From assembly GCA_030153205.1 (NCBI GenBank), contig JASLHV010000279.1, positions 1-10,562 of the forward strand: a DNA stretch of 10,562 nucleotides, written 5' to 3'. This DNA comes from Roseiarcus sp. Lineage in GTDB: Bacteria; Pseudomonadota; Alphaproteobacteria; Rhizobiales; Beijerinckiaceae. Below, piece by piece: positions 6,223 through 10,562 of this stretch (within the stretch, counting starts at the first letter, position 1; the number at the start of each line of letters is the position of its first letter). A program made the translations under genes and the position numbers. A model generated the notes under the pieces. It ran no database searches. It was not told the origin of the DNA and worked only from the letters and a program-made list of their open reading frames with translations.

Positions 6223-7533
6223 TCAAACGTACCGATTGAGCAAATTCTCGATCAATTCCTGCTTGCCTGAGCGCGGTTTCGGCGAAATCTTTTTGTCCGC
6301 CACCCGCTTGGCGATGTCCTCCAGGGACCGCTCGCCCGTGAGCATGGCCTTGCCCTCCGGCTTGGTCCAGCCGGCGTAGCGCTCGGCGAGAATCTGATCG
6401 TATTTCCCGTCTTCGATCAGCTTCGCGGCGGCGGTAAGAGCCTGAGCGCAAATGTCGAACCCGCCGATATGGGCGATGAGAAGATCCTCGGGATCGATCG
6501 ACTGGCGCCGCAACTTGGCGTCGAAGTTCAAGCCGCCGGGCGCGACGCCGCCGCTTTTCAGGATATGGTAGAAGGCCGGCACGAGTTCAGCGGCATTATT
6601 CGGAAATTGATCGGTGTCCCAACCGGACTGATAGTCGTTGCGGTTTAGATCAAGCGATCCGAATATCCCGAGAGCGACAGCCATCGCGACTTCATGTTCG
6701 AAAGAATGGCCGGCAAGAACCGCGTGGCCGACTTCGATATTGACCTTGACCTCTTTCTCCAGCCCGAACTTCTGCAGAAAGCCGAAAACAGTGGCGACGT
6801 CGTAATCGTACTGATGTTTGGTCGGCTCTTGCGGCTTGGGCTCGACCAGGATCACGCCTTTGAAGCCGATCTTGTGCTTATAATCGACGACGAGCGATAG
6901 GAAGCGTCCAAGCTGCTCCTGTTCGCGTTTCAGATCCGTGTTGAGAAGAGTCTCATAACCTTCGCGGCCACCCCATAGTACGTAATTGGCCCCGTTGAGA
7001 CGATGCGTCGCGTCGAGAACGTTTTTCACCTGGGCCGCCGCATAGGCGAAGACGTCGGGATCGGGATTGGTCGCCGCGCCGGCCATGTAGCGCGGATGGC
7101 TGAACAGATTGGCGGTGCCCCACAGAAGCTTGACGCCGGTCGCCTTCATCTTGGCGGCGAAATATTCGGTGATCTCCTCGAGATTTCGGCCAAACTCGGC
7201 GAGGTCTTCTCCTTCGGGGACGACATCGCGATCGTGAAAAGTGAAGAACGGAGCGCCCAATAACGAGAACATTTCAAAGGCGACGTCGGCCTTGAGCTTG
7301 GCCGCCTTCATCGTCTCCCCAAACCACGGCCGATCGAATGTCGGCGCGCCGAACATATCGACGCCCGGCCAGGCAAAATTGTGCCAATAGCAGACGGCTG
7401 GGCGAAGATGCTCCGCAATCGTCTTGCCGAAGACTTTTCGGTCCGGCTCGTAATGACGGAAGGCGAGTGGATTGTCGCTCTTTGGCCCCTCGTAGCGGAT
7501 CGGCGCAGTATCGCCGAAGAAACCGGTGGTCAT
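6223..7533 (-). CDS. xylA: Xylose isomerase (class II)
   Basis: This cytoplasmic enzyme interconverts D-xylose and D-xylulose, and more slowly D-glucose and D-fructose, using two divalent metals. Its 436 residues match the usual class II length. Every key residue lies one position before its E. coli counterpart: the proton-relay pair His100 and Asp103 (FHDRD), and metal ligands Glu231, Glu267, His270, Asp295, Asp306, Asp308 and Asp338. VLWGGREGYETL at 185-196, GWDTDQFP at 304-311 and NFDAKLRRQS at 336-345 are family signatures. The segment joining Glu267 and His270 reads Glu-Val-Gly-His where the commonest form is Glu-Ala-Asn-His. The start is ATG 7533 with a G-rich Shine-Dalgarno (GGGGGGAAC) directly upstream. 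It is the first gene of the unit continuing into the dehydrogenase, ribokinase and esterase. No xylulokinase gene is found in the window. Confidence 0.97.
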   Translation of the reverse strand: MTTGFFGDTAPIRYEGPKSDNPLAFRHYEPDRKVFGKTIAEHLRPAVCYWHNFAWPGVDMFGAPTFDRPWFGETMKAAKLKADVAFEMFSLLGAPFFTFHDRDVVPEGEDLAEFGRNLEEITEYFAAKMKATGVKLLWGTANLFSHPRYMAGAATNPDPDVFAYAAAQVKNVLDATHRLNGANYVLWGGREGYETLLNTDLKREQEQLGRFLSLVVDYKHKIGFKGVILVEPKPQEPTKHQYDYDVATVFGFLQKFGLEKEVKVNIEVGHAVLAGHSFEHEVAMAVALGIFGSLDLNRNDYQSGWDTDQFPNNAAELVPAFYHILKSGGVAPGGLNFDAKLRRQSIDPEDLLIAHIGGFDICAQALTAAAKLIEDGKYDQILAERYAGWTKPEGKAMLTGERSLEDIAKRVADKKISPKPRSGKQELIENLLNRYV

Positions 7534-7720
7534 GTTCCCCCCATGTTTTTTCGCGAAGCGCGCAATGGATGGATGCGGCGCTCGTTGATTTTAGACGAAA
7601 TCAGGAAAAAGCGACCGTTCCGCGCCCCGCTCCAGGAGGAGATCGACAGGCGGCGAAACAATCGTCACGATTTGACCTTTGACCTAGCGAAACGCATCCG
7701 CGCTTTATTTCGGATTCCGT

Positions 7721-7750
7721 ATTTTGTTTCGCTGAGGCGAAATCTGTCAA
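7721..7750 (-). promoter_or_regulatory. Likely sigma70-type promoter of the xylA unit
   Basis: The minus strand has a perfect -35 TTGACA (7745-7750), an 18-base spacer and CAAAAT (7721-7726), matching four of six -10 positions. It lies just past the terminator of the upstream small gene, where a new promoter is expected. Transcription would begin near 7714, giving a leader of about 180 bases before xylA. Confidence 0.55.
7727..7742. promoter_or_regulatory. Candidate operator (inverted repeat) within the xylA promoter
   Basis: TTTCGC-tgag-GCGAAA is a perfect inverted repeat filling most of the spacer between the -35 and -10 boxes of the proposed xylA promoter. A protein bound here should block RNA polymerase. 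The extended half-site GTTTCGC/GCGAAAC recurs at 7687-7693 and 7653-7659 in the leader. A substrate-responsive repressor of the LacI or ROK type would be a natural partner, but no regulator gene is in the window. Confidence 0.45.
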
Positions 7751-7765
7751 TAGCGACGGACCTGC

Positions 7766-7802
7766 AAACAAAACGCCCCGCGGCCGGTCTCGGCGCGGGG
7801 CG
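7766..7802 (-). terminator. Rho-independent terminator after the small gene
   Basis: On the minus strand a perfect 9-bp GC stem (CGCCCCGCG at 7794-7802 pairing with 7774-7782, 11-base loop) is followed by TTTTGTTT. It begins 27 bases after the stop of the 87-residue gene. It should end that transcript just before the xylA promoter, separating the two units. Confidence 0.85.
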
Positions 7803-7829
7803 CAAAAATCGCAAATTTGAGACCGAACG

Positions 7830-8093
7830 CTACATGCTGTTCACATCGTCCGCCGCTCGGTGCGCCAACTGACGCGCGAGCAAATTCAATGACGAAACGT
7901 CGATGTGGTCAAGCACCTGCGCCAGGGTGACGTCTCCCGGCGTCCCAGGCGCAAACCCCGCACCAAAGGATTGACGAAGCACATACACTGGGGTCGCGCC
8001 GAACGTCTTTCGAATTTCGTCGCTCTCCTCAATGGAAATCGCGTGAATTGCGACGAACGTCGGCGCTCCCGCGACAGGATGATGGGTATGCAT
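7830..8093 (-). CDS. Small protein of unknown function, probably stress-induced
   Basis: I do not recognise this 87-residue protein. It starts MHTHHPVAG, then has a beta-like stretch (TFVAIHAISI, 12-21), a charged helix-like stretch (EESDEIRKTFG, 22-32), another strand-like stretch (VYVLRQ, 36-41), a Gly/Pro loop and a C-terminal amphipathic helix-like region (about 56-84). There is no signal peptide, membrane segment or cysteine, so it should be a small cytoplasmic protein. It is supported as a real gene by GGAGG seven bases before ATG 8093, GC-rich third codon positions, an intrinsic terminator 27 bases after the stop, and two EcfG-like promoter matches upstream. It stands alone between the purine and pentose units. 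The control elements suggest a role in general stress or stationary phase, but the biochemical function is unknown. Confidence 0.8.
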   Translation of the reverse strand: MHTHHPVAGAPTFVAIHAISIEESDEIRKTFGATPVYVLRQSFGAGFAPGTPGDVTLAQVLDHIDVSSLNLLARQLAHRAADDVNSM

Positions 8094-8137
8094 TTGACCT
8101 CCTCCCGCAACTTATTGATGCGGCGCGCTTTTAACTC

Positions 8138-8162
8138 AACACGCGACACGTTTTTTTGTTCC
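8138..8162 (-). promoter_or_regulatory. Second, weaker EcfG-like promoter of the small gene
   Basis: On the minus strand GGAAC (8158-8162) is followed after 16 bases by TGTT (8138-8141), against the EcfG consensus GGAAC-N16/17-CGTT. One position of the -10 element differs. It would give a leader of about 35-40 bases, a more ordinary length than that from the perfect match further upstream. The spacer starts with seven A residues. Confidence 0.4.
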
Positions 8163-8185
8163 GCTGACACAACGCCACACATGGG

Positions 8186-8210
8186 AACGCGGCAGCGCGA
8201 TAATCGTTCC
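8186..8210 (-). promoter_or_regulatory. EcfG (general stress sigma factor) promoter, perfect consensus match
   Basis: On the minus strand GGAAC (8206-8210), a 16-base spacer and CGTT (8186-8189) match the alphaproteobacterial EcfG promoter consensus exactly. It would produce a leader of about 85 bases for the 87-residue gene. Because GGAACG and CGTTCC are complementary, the site also reads as an EcfG promoter on the plus strand, but no plausible plus-strand gene follows. Confidence 0.6.
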
Positions 8211-8265
8211 AATATATCGGTTCTACAATACCGTATCGCGCTTTTACGCTGTTAAGCACAACATC

Positions 8266-8301
8266 GCGTCAATACGGCGATTTTATGGGCGCCTTTGACG
8301 C
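8266..8301. other. Interrupted hairpin downstream of the purine unit
   Basis: The arms GCGTCAA (8266-8272) and TTGACGC (8295-8301), with inner arms GGCG (8276-8279) and CGCC (8290-8293), form an interrupted 11-bp stem. It begins ten bases after the stop of the amidohydrolase gene. No run of T follows on either strand, so it may protect the 3' end of the message or be a weak terminator. Confidence 0.35.
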
Positions 8302-8310
8302 TATCCACGG

Positions 8311-9534
8311 TTAACGCGCGTCGAAGCGGCGCACGAAATCCACGAGCGCGGCAAGGCCGACCGCGGCGTCCTCCGCAGCGATAGATTCCTCCGGGTTGTG
8401 GCTGATTCCGCCCTTGCAACGCAGGAACAACATGCCGGCCGGGCAGAGCTGTCCCATGATCATCGTATCGTGCCCGGCGCCCGAGGGCAGCAGCCGGGCC
8501 GGCGCCCTATAAGTACGTTCGACGCTGTCCTTCAAGCCGGCGACGATCTTCGGATGACAAGTATAGGCGCCCGCTTCATGCGTTTGCACGAGCGTCAGTT
8601 CGACGTTTCGAGCGACGGCGATCGCGGACAGGCGTTTGGAAATGTCGGCAACCGCGCGGTGGCGTTGCTCGTCGCGCGGGGCGCGGATGTCGATGGTGAA
8701 TCGCGCCTCGCCGGGGATGACATTGACCGCGCCTGGCTCGACTTCGAGGCGTCCCACCGTCGCCACCAGGTCGTCCTCGATCTTTGCCCGCGACTCGACG
8801 AGCAGGATCATTTCCGCAGCGGCTGTCAGCGCGTCGCGGCGAAGGCCCATCGGCACAGCGCCGGAATGGCCAGCCTCGCCTTTGACCTTCGCGCTGAAAC
8901 GGGTTGCGCCATTGATCGCGGTCACCACGCCAACGGCCAAATTCTCACTTTCCAGCACCGGCCCCTGTTCGATGTGCAATTCGACGAAGGCCGCGACATT
9001 GCGACCACGCAGCGTCGTCACCGCCTCAGGGTCGCAGCCGAAAGCCTTCAGCGCCTCGCGCATCGTTACGCCGTCGGCGTCTTTTTGATCGAGAGCCGAG
9101 CGGGCGAAAATGCCGGCGAAGGCGCGCGAGCCGGTAAGCGTCGTTGGAAAACGAACGCCCTCCTCATCGCCGAAAGCGACAATCTCGACGGCGTGGTCGA
9201 GCCGCTCGCCGTGGGCGGCCAATTCTTCGACGACCGCCAGCGCCGCAAGCGCGCCGAGGTTTCCATCGAAGCGACCTGCGTTGCGAACCGTGTCGATATG
9301 CGAGCCCAGCATCAACGCCGGCGCGCCGGGCTGCTTGCCCTCATAGCGGGCAAAGACATTGCCGGAAGCGTCGATCTTGGCGTCGAGTCCGATCTCCTTG
9401 CACCAGGCGATGAATTGGCGCGCCGCTTCGCCATGCGACTTCGACAGATAGAGCCGCGTGAGGCGACCGTCCTCGTCGCTAAAGCGCGCAAAATCATCGA
9501 GCCGCTGTATAAGACGACGGGTGGGATTGGACAT
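8311..9534 (-). CDS. allC: M20-family amidohydrolase, probably allantoate amidohydrolase
   Basis: Enzymes of this group hydrolyse allantoate to ureidoglycine, ammonia and CO2, or cleave related N-carbamoyl compounds, with two metals. From ATG 9534 the protein has 407 residues, typical of the family. Metal ligands are visible as His79 and Asp81 in GSHIDT, Asp90 in GRFDG, Glu125 in FGDEEG, His187 in ELHIEQG and His379 in ISHNPEE. The dimerisation/lid domain includes GEAGHSGAVPM at 219-229. The gene begins 17 bases after the urate oxidase stop, and this link to urate breakdown is the main reason to prefer allantoate over carbamoyl-beta-alanine or other carbamoyl amino acids. The sequence alone does not decide this. 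Start choice is uncertain: an in-frame ATG at 9546 and a TTG at 9555 overlapping the previous stop are alternatives. Confidence 0.85.
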   Translation of the reverse strand: MSNPTRRLIQRLDDFARFSDEDGRLTRLYLSKSHGEAARQFIAWCKEIGLDAKIDASGNVFARYEGKQPGAPALMLGSHIDTVRNAGRFDGNLGALAALAVVEELAAHGERLDHAVEIVAFGDEEGVRFPTTLTGSRAFAGIFARSALDQKDADGVTMREALKAFGCDPEAVTTLRGRNVAAFVELHIEQGPVLESENLAVGVVTAINGATRFSAKVKGEAGHSGAVPMGLRRDALTAAAEMILLVESRAKIEDDLVATVGRLEVEPGAVNVIPGEARFTIDIRAPRDEQRHRAVADISKRLSAIAVARNVELTLVQTHEAGAYTCHPKIVAGLKDSVERTYRAPARLLPSGAGHDTMIMGQLCPAGMLFLRCKGGISHNPEESIAAEDAAVGLAALVDFVRRFDAR

Positions 9535-9551
9535 TGTCGTACCCATCGCGC

Positions 9552-10562
9552 TCAATTGCTCGCCATGTTGTTGTCTTTCAGCCAGCGCGCCAGGACGGCG
9601 CGCTCCTCATCGGTCATTTCCGTGACATTGTTCGGCGGCATCGCATGGGTCATCACGGCTTGCGTACGGATCGCCGGCGCAAAGGCGGCGATATGCTCCG
9701 GCGTGTCGAGCAGGACACCCTTCGGCGCCTCGCCGATCCCGGTGAAGACTGGCTCTGGCGCGTGGCACATGACGCAGCGCGTCGAGATGACGTCGACGAC
9801 TTGCTGTGGGGCCTTCGGCAGTTCGACGCTCGCGGCTTTCGCCGGCGGCAGTTCACCGAGGCCGAGATTGGCGCGCACGCCGGGCGAGGCCGCCATCGCC
9901 ACCCAAAAGGCGCTCCATATGGCGATCGCCGCGACGAACCAAGCCCACCAGGGCGCCTTAGCGTGGTCGGCGTGCCACATGTTGTAGAAGTAACGGATCA
10001 TCGCGCCGCAAACGACGACGAGCGTCACGATCGCCGGTATCACATGCGGATTGGAATAGGTCAGCGGATAATGGTTCGACAGCATCATGAACAGCACCGG
10101 CAAGGTGATGTAGTTATTGTGCGTCGAACGCTGCTTGGATTCCTTGACCCATTTCGGCTCAGGCGTCTTGCCGGCGATCAGCGCGGCGACGCTCTTCCTC
10201 TGGTTGGGCATGATGATGAAGAAGACATTGGCGGTCATGATCGTCGCCATCAGCGCGCCGGTGTGAATGAGCGCGCCGCGGCCTGAAAAGATCAAGGTGA
10301 AAAGGTAACTTGTCAGAACGACATAGCCGAAGCCGACGAGGCCAAGGAGGCCATCGCTTTTCGAGATCGGCGATTTGCAAAGGAGGTCGTAGACGATCCA
10401 CCCCAGCGCAAGAGCGGCAATGCCGGCGAGCGCGGCCTGCCAAGGCGCAAGCGGCATGACGGCCGGATCGATCAGGAAGAACTGCGACTGGCCATAATAG
10501 ACCCAGCACAAAAGGCTGAAGCCGGAAATCCAGGTCCAGTACGATTGCCATTTATGCCAGAC
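9552..10562 (-). CDS. puuD: Membrane urate oxidase (urate hydroxylase) with C-terminal cytochrome c domain, 5' end outside the window
   Basis: PuuD is an integral membrane enzyme with a fused cytochrome c domain that oxidises urate to 5-hydroxyisourate and passes electrons to the respiratory chain instead of making hydrogen peroxide like soluble uricase. The frame is open to the right edge, leaving 336 residues; an internal TTG at 10511 is not the real start. About six hydrophobic segments are visible near residues 41-61, 72-92, 103-119, 151-165, 172-192 and 204-224. Histidines near helix ends could be haem or metal ligands. The soluble C-terminal domain has the haem c site CVMCH at 263-267 and a probable axial Met308 in HAMPPNN. 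TWISGF near the visible N terminus and YFYNMWH at 191-197 fit the family as I remember it. The amidohydrolase follows 17 bases after its stop, consistent with one purine-degradation operon. Confidence 0.92.
   Translation of the reverse strand, partial: VWHKWQSYWTWISGFSLLCWVYYGQSQFFLIDPAVMPLAPWQAALAGIAALALGWIVYDLLCKSPISKSDGLLGLVGFGYVVLTSYLFTLIFSGRGALIHTGALMATIMTANVFFIIMPNQRKSVAALIAGKTPEPKWVKESKQRSTHNNYITLPVLFMMLSNHYPLTYSNPHVIPAIVTLVVVCGAMIRYFYNMWHADHAKAPWWAWFVAAIAIWSAFWVAMAASPGVRANLGLGELPPAKAASVELPKAPQQVVDVISTRCVMCHAPEPVFTGIGEAPKGVLLDTPEHIAAFAPAIRTQAVMTHAMPPNNVTEMTDEERAVLARWLKDNNMASN

Noticed and set aside
7381..7872. A 163-codon plus-strand frame spanning the xylA start, its promoter and the terminator
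   Set aside because: It is antisense to XylA in its first third and crosses the control region and terminator; no domain and no Shine-Dalgarno.
8186..8210. The EcfG site read on the plus strand as a divergent promoter
   Set aside because: The symmetry follows from GGAACG being complementary to CGTTCC, and no plausible plus-strand gene lies downstream.
8398..9987. A 529-codon open frame on the plus strand
   Set aside because: It runs antisense to the amidohydrolase and PuuD genes, both of which have clear catalytic motifs. Its sequence has no recognisable domain; long antisense frames are common opposite GC-rich genes.
1..10562. CRISPR arrays, tRNA or rRNA genes, insertion sequences, phage or defence genes
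   Set aside because: I read both strands for repeat arrays, tRNA-like arms and transposase or defence motifs and found none; apart from the small gene, the window is ordinary metabolic and envelope chromosome.

Overview
The window looks like chromosomal DNA of a GC-rich alphaproteobacterium, most likely of the order Hyphomicrobiales (Rhizobiales). I infer this from the GC-rich third codon positions, a PuuD-type membrane urate oxidase, a short-chain dehydrogenase resembling Caulobacter D-xylose dehydrogenase, and promoter sequences that fit the alphaproteobacterial general stress sigma factor EcfG. Genus cannot be settled from sequence alone. All convincing genes lie on the minus strand, so the window is described below from its right end to its left end, in the direction of transcription. 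Coding density is high, and I see no tRNA, rRNA, CRISPR, insertion sequence or phage gene.

Right end (8311-10562): a purine-catabolism pair. A urate oxidase with a fused cytochrome c domain (PuuD, 5' end outside the window) is followed after 17 bases by an M20 allantoate amidohydrolase-type enzyme. A hairpin without a clear U-tract follows the pair.

Centre right (7766-8210): a compact single-gene unit. It encodes an 87-residue protein of unknown function, with a strong Shine-Dalgarno sequence, two tandem EcfG-like promoter matches upstream and an intrinsic terminator downstream. It is the best candidate here for something undescribed: a stress-induced small protein.

Centre (3739-7750): a pentose unit of xylose isomerase, a short-chain dehydrogenase similar to D-xylose 1-dehydrogenase, a ribokinase and a cytoplasmic SGNH esterase. 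A sigma70-like promoter precedes xylA, with a perfect inverted repeat filling most of its spacer and further half-site copies in a long leader. The set pairs an isomerase with a dehydrogenase but contains no xylulokinase, so the carbon route is not obvious.

Left (1-3588): a membrane-anchored retroviral-type aspartic protease, then a phosphomannomutase/phosphoglucomutase, then (after 272 bases without a convincing gene) the bifunctional heptose kinase/adenylyltransferase HldE, cut by the left edge. The last two supply sugar phosphates and nucleotide sugars for lipopolysaccharide and other surface glycans.
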